Part shown: positions 10,001 through 18,075 of the stretch, in pieces | Layout of the letters: the number at the start of each line of letters is the position of its first letter | Position numbering within the stretch: the stretch's first letter is position 1 | Assembly: GCF_042665195.1 (NCBI RefSeq) | Contig: NZ_JBHTBW010000081.1 | Location: forward strand, 1-64,000 | Direction: 5' to 3' | DNA from: Laceyella putida | Lineage (GTDB): Bacteria; Bacillota; Bacilli; Thermoactinomycetales; Thermoactinomycetaceae | DNA: 64,000 nt | The notes under the pieces: generated by a model | Seen by the model: only the letters and a program-made list of their open reading frames with translations | Databases searched by the model: none | What the model was told of the DNA's origin: nothing | Made by a program: the position numbers and the translations under genes

Positions 10001-13000
10001 ATTTCTCTCCTTCAGTTGTTCAACAAACATGATTGTAAACTCTTCCCATAACATCTCACGACGACTGTCTACATAGGAAAACCAGTGATAAGGGAACGCC
10101 TTCAACTTCTCTTCAGTCAATACTCTTGAGACATGAAGTGGGATTTCAGCCTCTGATTTATCACGAATCCAAGCATCTAATAAGAAGGCACACAGATGCC
10201 TTTTTAAAACCTCTGGGGCATCCAGCAGACAAACGGGGGTCTCTACCCTTCCATTTAATAACTCTGATGGATCTTCCCAAAAATAGTGGTCGTGTGGAGA
10301 ATCACGGAACACCTGTGCAACAATGGCGGTACCAGTAGAACGCCCTGCACGTCCCACCCTTTGTACCCGACTCGCAATCGATGGTGGAACGTTGGTTAAC
10401 AAAACAGTAGACAAATCTCCAATATCAATCCCCATCTCCATCGTTGGGGTACAAACTAATACATTAACAGGAGATGGCTTGCCTTCCGAGAAACGCTTCT
10501 CTACTTCCTTCCGCTTCGCAGTCGATACCAAGCTAGAATGTTCCTTAGAGATTACCGGTTCCAGATTCCACTCTTCATAAACCCGCTCATAAAATTGCCC
10601 TGTGCGCTTTGGAGCGGACAGATAATGTCCATGACATCGGTAAGAGATACAAGGAACCTTTTGTTCAAACTCTTCTTTATCTTGAACGGCTAGGGTTAAT
10701 TCATAATGACAACTTTTACATTGGACACGTGTTGTATCCTTAGTTAAGAGTAATGCTTCTTGGGATAAACCAAATGTCTCACTACTCTGATGATGACGAA
10801 TATCCAAGAGACCAGCTTGTTGCATATTATGAAAAATCCTTGAAGCAACATTACCCTCATCAATAGATTCAATTAATTGAAAATCTTGTTCTGGCAAGAA
10901 GACTTTTTGAACGTACTGAGTTAACCAGCTCTCCTTACCACCATACACAGGATCAAAGCCATCTTTTTGTAACTTTCCAGAAGTCGTGTAAAAACGTGGT
11001 TGTCGCTTTGAACCTTCATACAAGCGATTTTGTTCTTCTGATAAAAGATATCGATTACCACCCGATTCACGATAGGCATCAAGCAATGGATGAGAGATAC
11101 CACCACGAATCGCCATTCGATGAGCCACACCTTGGATAAACGCACGTACACGTTCGGACAACTTGCCATCCCAGTTCAATTGTGGCTCTCTCGCTTGAAC
11201 GGATTCAGTAGCTCCTTTCACAGCCTCTTCCAGCTTTTGTGGATCTAATTGGAGAGCAACTGATCCAGTTAAGTAAAGAGAACGACCTAATCGAGCATGC
11301 AGTCCTAACTCCTTTAACAACTTCCAGGTGATATAAAACTCCACTTCTTCCCAGATTTTGTCTGTCCATTCACTACGATTGCGTGGGAAACGTCCTGCTA
11401 ATTGTTCTTCCTCTTCATCTCGCTCCACAAATGCTCGTAAATACTGCTCATCACCTGCTGTTCCATATGTCTTAGCGAAATACGTACGCCAATAAGTTTG
11501 GAAGTCCGTTAATAGTTCGGCAAGGGGCTTCCGCTCATAACCATTTAATAACATCTGATTGAGTGCTGTACGCAAAATGGTAGATTTAGTACGGTAACGA
11601 ATAAAGCCAGCAAGATGAGCGGCATCTTGTACTGAATCAGTAAAAGATAAGATTTTACGGTCCTTGGTATGAGCTGAGCTAACTGTTTGAGCAATGATCA
11701 CTGAACTCAAACTCGCCCTTCTCATCGAAACAAGCAACATCGAATTACGTTCACTACAATAAGGACAACGATGTGTATCGTCGCGAGCAAAAGGCTTTAC
11801 CACATAAATAGGGAGCCGTTCTTTCCCAGGTTTATCTGCTAGTATCGCTTCTTTTTTGGTTATATACCACTGGCTGTGTCCTGGTTCTGGTTCCCCTTCT
11901 GACTGCGGAAAAAGGAAGCGGATACTTTTCTTCTCCTCATCTGAAGTACTGGCATGAAAGGTACGACCATAAACTCGGTTTACCGCATATGGATCTGTTT
12001 CTAGCCGTGGATCAGCATCATGTTGAATAGCGACCCAACCGCCCACTCCACAGGAGTTACATACAATCATCGGTAAAGTAGCATGATCAAAACGTGCGAT
12101 ATATCCTTTATCCTTTTTAGAAAGGCTAAAATCAACTGTGGCACGGTCTATCCAGCGGAAGCGTGGTTGTTCGTCCAGTTCACGCACAAGCCCACGCATT
12201 TCTTTCATCCATAATTGCGTATGAATCGGTAATAATGGTCGGTATCCGCTTTCCTCTTTTGCAAAAGAAATTACAGCCAGTAACGAACATAACAGAGGTT
12301 CCACTGCCTCAGGAGGAACAGATCCTTGCCATTCTTTCTGAAAACGCTGTACTAATTGCTCCCACGTGATCGGTTCTGCATGAGTATGTTGACAAAAGAC
12401 CTGAAACCAAGCATGAGCCCGTAACCGCCGTCCTGTTTCACTTGAATCTAACTGTTCTCCAAACCATAACTCTAGTTGTCTTGATACATAAGAATCGGTG
12501 TCTTCCAACGGTTTGGGTAACAACTCCGTCAGTGTAGCCGGTTCAGGAACAGCGTCTGTTTCTATAGGCAATAGAAACTCACTCAATGTGGGTCGATCTT
12601 CCGTCACAACAGAGGAGGTATCGAGACTTCTTCCAAACACAGTTGCCGCTAAGTCTATTAGCTTAGCTTTCGTTTGTTCACTTCCATCACCCAAGGTAGC
12701 CGATGTTCCTACTGGACAAAGTTGAGCAGGCTTCATATGCAATCTCGCTAGTAATCGACGAATTAAGCAAGCGATATCTGCTAACTGAACACCATCATAA
12801 GCATGCATCTCATCTAGAACCAGATAAGTTAAGGTATCTGGCTGATTCATACCCCAGAGGGAGGCGTCTGACTTACGGTGAAGCAATAAATCCAACATCT
12901 TATAGTTCGTTAGTAAAATGTCTGGAGGATGCTTTCGCAATATTTTTCGATCTTCGATCAGTTGCTTCTCCGTCATGACTCGGCTAATGCTCTGAGGTTC

Positions 13001-13534
13001 TCCCTCTTCTTTACGACCTTGCCCTACATAAATTCCAGCAGTTATGGAATGCTTTGCTTCTGGATGTTTATGGATCAAGTCAGCTAAACGTTTGGCTTGA
13101 TCATGTGCCAACGCATTCATTGGATAAAGAATAATCGCTTTAATGCCTTCTTTACCTTGTTTCCGCATCCGAACACAGTGGTCAATAATCGGGTATAGGA
13201 ACGATTCAGTTTTCCCTGAACCTGTGCCTGTTGTCACCAGTGTCGGTTGAGGTCCATCCTCACGAACTGAATTGAGTCGTTCAAAGGCACGCAACTGATG
13301 GACAAAGGGGCGAAAAAATGGTTGAACCGCCGTTAACGGGATGGGCTGAGATGCATCAGCCACCCGATATGGCAGTCGAGAGTGAATATAAAATCCTTTA
13401 AAGAGACCCTCATCAGGGTCTTTTAGAAAGTTTAACCATGCTTCTCTCAGCTGGTCATTACTAAAGGGGAAAACGGTGTCCACATATTCGAGAACAGCCG
13501 TTTTCCAATCCTGTGCTAATTGAGCAGGAATCAT
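7028..13534 (-). CDS. Giant YprA/MrfA-like SF2 helicase with DUF1998 (MZB) domain
   Basis: A 2168-residue protein. The SF2 core starts early: TTGTGSGKTE (Walker A, 101-110), ALAHDQAKRLAD, DEMH (241-244), GTSATLGDG, and after a long insertion with two Cys pairs (CNSCGVGGW, CPYC) the second RecA domain with PTMEMGIDIGDL and RVGRAGRSTG. A further zinc-ribbon-like region (CPYCQYM...CPRCGC) precedes the DUF1998/MZB metal cluster CSCQHEGRDGCYHC. A C-terminal extension of about 400 residues has unclear fold. YprA-family helicases with DUF1998 are the central proteins of DISARM (DrmA/DrmB), Dpd and Druantia (DruE). The size and single-chain layout are closest to DruE. It overlaps the upstream methyltransferase by ATGA. 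Confidence 0.9.
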   Translation of the reverse strand: MIPAQLAQDWKTAVLEYVDTVFPFSNDQLREAWLNFLKDPDEGLFKGFYIHSRLPYRVADASQPIPLTAVQPFFRPFVHQLRAFERLNSVREDGPQPTLVTTGTGSGKTESFLYPIIDHCVRMRKQGKEGIKAIILYPMNALAHDQAKRLADLIHKHPEAKHSITAGIYVGQGRKEEGEPQSISRVMTEKQLIEDRKILRKHPPDILLTNYKMLDLLLHRKSDASLWGMNQPDTLTYLVLDEMHAYDGVQLADIACLIRRLLARLHMKPAQLCPVGTSATLGDGSEQTKAKLIDLAATVFGRSLDTSSVVTEDRPTLSEFLLPIETDAVPEPATLTELLPKPLEDTDSYVSRQLELWFGEQLDSSETGRRLRAHAWFQVFCQHTHAEPITWEQLVQRFQKEWQGSVPPEAVEPLLCSLLAVISFAKEESGYRPLLPIHTQLWMKEMRGLVRELDEQPRFRWIDRATVDFSLSKKDKGYIARFDHATLPMIVCNSCGVGGWVAIQHDADPRLETDPYAVNRVYGRTFHASTSDEEKKSIRFLFPQSEGEPEPGHSQWYITKKEAILADKPGKERLPIYVVKPFARDDTHRCPYCSERNSMLLVSMRRASLSSVIIAQTVSSAHTKDRKILSFTDSVQDAAHLAGFIRYRTKSTILRTALNQMLLNGYERKPLAELLTDFQTYWRTYFAKTYGTAGDEQYLRAFVERDEEEEQLAGRFPRNRSEWTDKIWEEVEFYITWKLLKELGLHARLGRSLYLTGSVALQLDPQKLEEAVKGATESVQAREPQLNWDGKLSERVRAFIQGVAHRMAIRGGISHPLLDAYRESGGNRYLLSEEQNRLYEGSKRQPRFYTTSGKLQKDGFDPVYGGKESWLTQYVQKVFLPEQDFQLIESIDEGNVASRIFHNMQQAGLLDIRHHQSSETFGLSQEALLLTKDTTRVQCKSCHYELTLAVQDKEEFEQKVPCISYRCHGHYLSAPKRTGQFYERVYEEWNLEPVISKEHSSLVSTAKRKEVEKRFSEGKPSPVNVLVCTPTMEMGIDIGDLSTVLLTNVPPSIASRVQRVGRAGRSTGTAIVAQVFRDSPHDHYFWEDPSELLNGRVETPVCLLDAPEVLKRHLCAFLLDAWIRDKSEAEIPLHVSRVLTEEKLKAFPYHWFSYVDSRREMLWEEFTIMFVEQLKERNVQIIYNYFIGEEWKDAVQHVIATRRDEVKEASNHLLRLNNRYKKLEQQGTTDEDDEKKELKRELQQARARYRELMEEETLEWWTLEGLLPNYAFPDREVTLKRFIPPASGMKATLEQFVRHPEVALRDLAPGNHFYARGRTTVINQLPLVSRELEEWRLCPYCQYMVKNNDQISHTCPRCGCQEWRDKGQIAYMVPQGHVISRARLKDETQIDDESEERTRQPMEVMQFFDFHTMPQASYRVQGQPFGYEFFERSTMREINFGPKNLEQSGRIVAQQRVPQKGFVVCEKCGASEVKDKNGRLSIRHVRGFGCERHKQQDVNKQAVEQGTNERLSRADEHKISLYLYRELESEMIRIALPIHLTKKDERYATWVAIFRLGLREKIGGSEQQIGIARYHEPIQDGKETINANYLVLYDKIPGGTGYLQQLAEQGELYDLLKRAWDRIQNCSCQHEGRDGCYHCLFRYESQYDQQYISRRLAVDMLKYLIQDPNLWEETSFLDVQNSNYRRQLLDSDFEELAEDKLVLYLEEERLPEFEKRNYVEGNQTGIEIRWRTFSGEVGWRLIRQKNLTGQDGVPFATRADWVLYPLGAFRNEELRPIVVYLDGAKYHVGDGEYNRLAQDVLIREGLRRGGKYTVFTLTWRDVVVKDSENEGQTAIYDRDPELDFEQHLKQVASHLQYTDPTTSWYHSGLQLLVDYLKQPSLSNRIKFAEAVSLVTAGVLDREKHVASVHYVGQSLNYVLVAETKASYTGEIEKANPNLMRIMDGKAKKVVFAEHHFGTGKNLSLLIAARGNKKSGYQFNGILRLEDQQRFDSEGELKDTFLRDWRIFFHWFNYLQWLPGLRFVTAESLQKHKDKWDVLDAMYPIEMWDQVQNTESEEQQVVIDPSWLDLIHPSYRQIAVALARSGVPLPEVGYEFLENDEIVDEAELAWPNEKICILRKVQYEDVEQIKKLGWTVWDLQKYSLEVESPESISDVNWSEMWDQLVKGEV

Positions 13535-16500
13535 GCTGTCGCCTCCTGTAACATCCGTGAAAAGGCACGATATGCTTCGCTCAAATCTTTCTCTCGATCA
13601 CAACGGTCAAATGGTTCTTCGGTTCCTGGATTAAAGAGTGGATAGTCCATAGCAAGAAGCTCAAGGTGTTTATCGTATGCCTGACCTCTTGGTTTGGCTG
13701 CTAGTCCTTGTTGGATTTGGTATTCCAATTGATAGGCTTTAACAACATCTTTCGGAACCAGTCGACCCATCGCATCATAGAATCGTTCATTTTTCTCGTA
13801 GTTTTGGAGCACTGGGAAGTGTACTCGGTAGATGGTGAGTAGCTCTTCTTCTGTTAAGCCATATGCTAACGCTACTAATGCATCTAACTCTACTAATGCT
13901 TGTCTACGTTCATAGTCTGTACGTAATGCGACCTCACGGTTCCAAGTTGGTGTCAAGTGGGACCATGATTTTAGGCGTGGGTCTTGTTTAACAAAGCCAT
14001 CTTGGTTAAAGGATGAGTCATAGAGTTGTTCCCATAGGTCTTTGTAGTAGATGGTTAGACAGTTTAGACGTAAGGCACGTGCAATAATAAACTTATTTAA
14101 CTCTAAGATGTTTGGGAGGGGTATTTTTTCAATTTCCTTATGAATATTTGCTCTTCCGGTAATTCGTATAAAAAAATCAGATACGATAGAAAAAGTAATG
14201 CCAGAATATAAGACAAGTTGCTTTAAATCATCTATCACTACACTAACCAATCCATCAACATGTGCTACGTTAGGTGCAATTATAGCAGGAATAAAAGTTC
14301 TCTCACCAGTTAAAGATGCCATTTTTCTATAAACTAACCTATAAAAATCTAAAAGTGACTTATCATTAAATTTGGGAGTACGTTTTCGGTATTCGTCTAA
14401 GTTTACTTGTGGTAAGTAATTGGATCTAGGTAAATAGTCATTTGGCAATTCAGCTAGGTTTAGAGAACTGTAATCTAAATTATGTGAGCATTTCTCGTTA
14501 GGAGTTTGATAAAGTGGATTCCCTACATAAATGTGAGGACCATTTAAAATTAGATACTCAATACTCTTAGGAAACTGGGTATACCTTTTAATAGTTTTAG
14601 TTTTCTTAACAGCTGCTGTTTCGTCCCAACATACTGTTCTACCTAAGTAACAATTCTTCGTACCTATGGATTCTTTTATTCTAGATAAATTCTTTAATAT
14701 ATTTAATACTTCAATGCTATGGACTACAGGTAATTGTTGTTCTAAACTACTCTCTTCTTCTTCCCCATAAAGAAGCTTAAACAAAGATAATTCTTCTTCC
14801 GTTATCTTAACTATCCTATGTCTGTGCCCTCTTGTTTCCCAATCATTATCATCTGTTTTTAACCCTGGAACAGTTCCCTTTCCAGAGTGAATAAAACATT
14901 CATCAATTGTCTTAGGTAAATACAAATTACCCAAGTGGAGAAAAGAAACGATTGATTTTGGTTTTGATCTATAAACATTGATACTAAATCCATTATGATG
15001 GTCAATATCTTTAAATAATTTCATTTCATTAATAAAATGAAAATGAAACAATAAGCGAGGATATATTGCTTTTCTTAATCGTTTACCTTTAGTTTCATCA
15101 TAAACGCTGTCGGGATGGATAAATCCAATAACTGCATCATTTGATCCCATTCCCCAAGCCCTACAAATAAAAGACTTGTATAAATTTGGTTTTGAATTCT
15201 CTAATTCATTATATAAACCTGTAGAAGTAATAAAAGATTGAGTAGATATTCTAGTAATATATAACTCTAAGTAAGGATTTCTAAGATTGTATTTATCAAG
15301 TAAATATGTTCGTTTTTCAGCTACTTTGCTAGCACTTTCTTTTCTAAGAAATATTAATGGATCGTATTCAGACAATATATCGGTTTCTTTCCATTCAATT
15401 GACACCCAAGGGGGATTACCCAAGATCACATCAAACCCACCGTTTTCCTTAAACACTTCTCCAAATACTAACTCCCAATGATGAAACCGCTCTTGCTCAA
15501 CCACTTGAAGCACAATTTTCAACCATGGAAATTGATCTACCACACCTGCAATACCTTTTGAAGTCGTGCCAATTACTTTAACCAGCTCTTCTACAGCAGA
15601 AATCCATTGCTCAAACGTTGGCAATTGATCTGCCTTGTTAATCGGCCAGAACCAAAGAGCACACCAAATATCTTGTATTAATTTCACCACATGATAAGCC
15701 TTGTGGTTTCCTTCAGTCATTTCCTTCAATTTAGCACGGCGCTCTTGAATGTTATATTCATTAGGTCGATCTTCTGTATGAGGGGTAGGCCACACAGTGA
15801 GATGATCGTCTACAGATCTCAACAACTCTTGACGATCGATAATCGCTTTTTCCCACAGTTGGTCAATCTTTTGTGAAAGAGTAGCTAATCGCTTGAACAT
15901 TTTAGCTTCGATTTTCTTGGGCAAATTTCTTTTCCATTCTTTAATCGTTGCTAGTTCCTCTTTGCACATCTCTTTAACCGCTTTATCCTTGTCATAGTTA
16001 CACATCCCAGGATCTGGTAGTAAGAAATGGTAGACCTTTTCTCCATTTTCTAATCCCATACGTTCTCTCTCTGGTGGTTGCTTCTCCCATCCACCTTTTC
16101 GAAGTAACTCTTCTCCATAAACAGCTCTTCTTGCACCGATTAAACTATTCCCTGTAGCAAGGCGCGCTTCATACCAAGGACCCGCTTGACCTGCGTGCAG
16201 GGTGTTTAACCAAAGGCTCACGCCTGCTAGTTCGCTTGCTAACTGGTTTTTGTCTACCCCATAAGCGTTTTTAGCTGTAATGTATGCCCGAACACGAGCT
16301 AACTCAAAAGTCCTTTGATCTTCAGGAACCTTTTGACCTAATTCCTCTTCTTTTTTAGTCAAATACGCTTCCGCTAGAGCACTGATTCCTGCGTTCAAGA
16401 ACGCTCCTGATCCCATCGCTGGCTCCAATACTTTCAGTTTAAGGACTTCATCCGCTGACAACTTAGGCAAAATCTCTTTTAAGGTGTATTTTACTGTCGT

Positions 16501-18075
16501 TTCTGTTAATTCCGATGGTGTATAGTAGCTAGCCGAGTCAGCACGTTCACGTCCACGCAGACGGAAGATAAACGTTCCTCGATCGTAACGCTTTTTCACC
16601 TTTTCTCCATCTTCCGTTATGTTGTATACGAATTCGTCTTCAGTCAGCTTGTACTCCGCAATTTTCGCCTCAGGGATAAAGTAAGTTTGTACATTTGGTT
16701 TTCCTTGATCTTTAGCACGGCATACTTCATAAAGCACTTCAGGTGCAAAGAAGCCTGAATATGATAGAAGCCCCTCATAGATCTCACCAAGATGGTTGGT
16801 AGTGAGTGCAGAATAGCTAATCCGCCGCTTACCGCCTTTTCCTTCTGCAATAGAAAGACGAATGATGATCTTTTGTAAGACAATGTTCCGAATCTTAATG
16901 GATGAAAGCAATGGAGTGGAAGATGGATCAAATAGTTCACTGCGTAGTCCACGTAAAGTAAACCCAGCTGCTAATGGCTTCTCATCAAAAATTAATGCCA
17001 TTTGCTCTTGTAACTGAGGTGGCTCTCCTTCATTAATCAGGCGGAAAAGTTGATCCAGGCTTTGTTGAAAGAAGGTTCCGTTTTGTGCTTCTTCAGTCAC
17101 CAGATTTTGATTTTCCGCTAGATCACGAATCGCCTCTAAGCTATATGCAGTTCTGTACTCTTCACTATTCATCGCTACCATACGTAGATCACGGTCACGA
17201 GCCTCCACGTAAAGCAAAAAGAGCAGACGATATACATAACGTAAGCATTCTGTGGTTAGCTGACGCTCTAAGTCAGGCTTATTCAAGTATTTTTGGTGTG
17301 TCTCTTGTTGATGGCGCACAAACTCCTGACCTAGCATCTCTACCGCTTCACGGGCACGTTGTTTCAGATCGTCCGTAATTCCGGTAGCATGTTGACGGGA
17401 TTGTTTTTCCAGATCATCATGGAGACCATCTCGAACTGAGCCAGTTAAAATCTGACGATGGAATAGTCCAACTAAAACTATAGCCTCTTCACGAGCCAAC
17501 GGACCATACAACGTATCCAGATCAACTGCTAAGAAACGACGATCTGCCCACTTTTCATAGTCAAATAGGCAAACAAAACGACCACACAGAACGACAACAA
17601 AACGGGGACGTTGTTGTTCACGGAATAGTCCCCCTAGACATTGTTCCAATGTAAGGGTTTCTTGACTGTTCGCTTTTGGCAACCAAGGTGTTTCCAATAG
17701 TTGATCAGATTTTTTCACATAAGGTCCTGTGAGCACAACTAAGAAACGACGCTCATCTTCGGTGCGATGCGAATAAAAGATGGGAATCTCTACTTCATCA
17801 TCCAGTAGCCATGTTTCTTCTTGAGGATTATATATGTAGCCAAGCGCTCCAGAAAGACGTTCATGCCACTCTTGTAAATCGGAACTGTTGCCCAAGTGGT
17901 CATGAATTTGACCTTTTACTTTGCGAAATGCTGTGCTTAATTCTTTCACCTGTTGGACAGGGTCATCTTCATGATCGAGCAGATTGCGCACAGCAGACTC
18001 CACTTCTTTCTTCAAATAAGTGTCTATAAAAAATGGATTATAGAAGTCGTTATAGTTCCCCAAGCTGGTAATCAT
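13531..18075 (-). CDS. Large N6-adenine DNA methyltransferase (PglX/DrmMI-like)
   Basis: About 1514 residues. The SAM-binding motif EPAMGSGAF is at 551-559, preceded by the ASYYTPSELTE segment typical of type I/IIG and PglX-like enzymes. The catalytic motif IV NPPW lies in FDVILGNPPWVSIEW, indicating N6-adenine methylation. The long region after it probably holds the target-recognition domain, and the C-terminus returns to a conserved helical tail. The N-terminal 300 residues do not show a clear PD-(D/E)XK nuclease. I placed the start at the ATG at 18075, which overlaps the stop of the upstream helicase as ATGA and has GAGGAG 8 nt away; a longer frame to 18111 lacks a good site. In DISARM and related systems such an enzyme marks self DNA. 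Confidence 0.88.
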   Translation of the reverse strand: MITSLGNYNDFYNPFFIDTYLKKEVESAVRNLLDHEDDPVQQVKELSTAFRKVKGQIHDHLGNSSDLQEWHERLSGALGYIYNPQEETWLLDDEVEIPIFYSHRTEDERRFLVVLTGPYVKKSDQLLETPWLPKANSQETLTLEQCLGGLFREQQRPRFVVVLCGRFVCLFDYEKWADRRFLAVDLDTLYGPLAREEAIVLVGLFHRQILTGSVRDGLHDDLEKQSRQHATGITDDLKQRAREAVEMLGQEFVRHQQETHQKYLNKPDLERQLTTECLRYVYRLLFLLYVEARDRDLRMVAMNSEEYRTAYSLEAIRDLAENQNLVTEEAQNGTFFQQSLDQLFRLINEGEPPQLQEQMALIFDEKPLAAGFTLRGLRSELFDPSSTPLLSSIKIRNIVLQKIIIRLSIAEGKGGKRRISYSALTTNHLGEIYEGLLSYSGFFAPEVLYEVCRAKDQGKPNVQTYFIPEAKIAEYKLTEDEFVYNITEDGEKVKKRYDRGTFIFRLRGRERADSASYYTPSELTETTVKYTLKEILPKLSADEVLKLKVLEPAMGSGAFLNAGISALAEAYLTKKEEELGQKVPEDQRTFELARVRAYITAKNAYGVDKNQLASELAGVSLWLNTLHAGQAGPWYEARLATGNSLIGARRAVYGEELLRKGGWEKQPPERERMGLENGEKVYHFLLPDPGMCNYDKDKAVKEMCKEELATIKEWKRNLPKKIEAKMFKRLATLSQKIDQLWEKAIIDRQELLRSVDDHLTVWPTPHTEDRPNEYNIQERRAKLKEMTEGNHKAYHVVKLIQDIWCALWFWPINKADQLPTFEQWISAVEELVKVIGTTSKGIAGVVDQFPWLKIVLQVVEQERFHHWELVFGEVFKENGGFDVILGNPPWVSIEWKETDILSEYDPLIFLRKESASKVAEKRTYLLDKYNLRNPYLELYITRISTQSFITSTGLYNELENSKPNLYKSFICRAWGMGSNDAVIGFIHPDSVYDETKGKRLRKAIYPRLLFHFHFINEMKLFKDIDHHNGFSINVYRSKPKSIVSFLHLGNLYLPKTIDECFIHSGKGTVPGLKTDDNDWETRGHRHRIVKITEEELSLFKLLYGEEEESSLEQQLPVVHSIEVLNILKNLSRIKESIGTKNCYLGRTVCWDETAAVKKTKTIKRYTQFPKSIEYLILNGPHIYVGNPLYQTPNEKCSHNLDYSSLNLAELPNDYLPRSNYLPQVNLDEYRKRTPKFNDKSLLDFYRLVYRKMASLTGERTFIPAIIAPNVAHVDGLVSVVIDDLKQLVLYSGITFSIVSDFFIRITGRANIHKEIEKIPLPNILELNKFIIARALRLNCLTIYYKDLWEQLYDSSFNQDGFVKQDPRLKSWSHLTPTWNREVALRTDYERRQALVELDALVALAYGLTEEELLTIYRVHFPVLQNYEKNERFYDAMGRLVPKDVVKAYQLEYQIQQGLAAKPRGQAYDKHLELLAMDYPLFNPGTEEPFDRCDREKDLSEAYRAFSRMLQEATA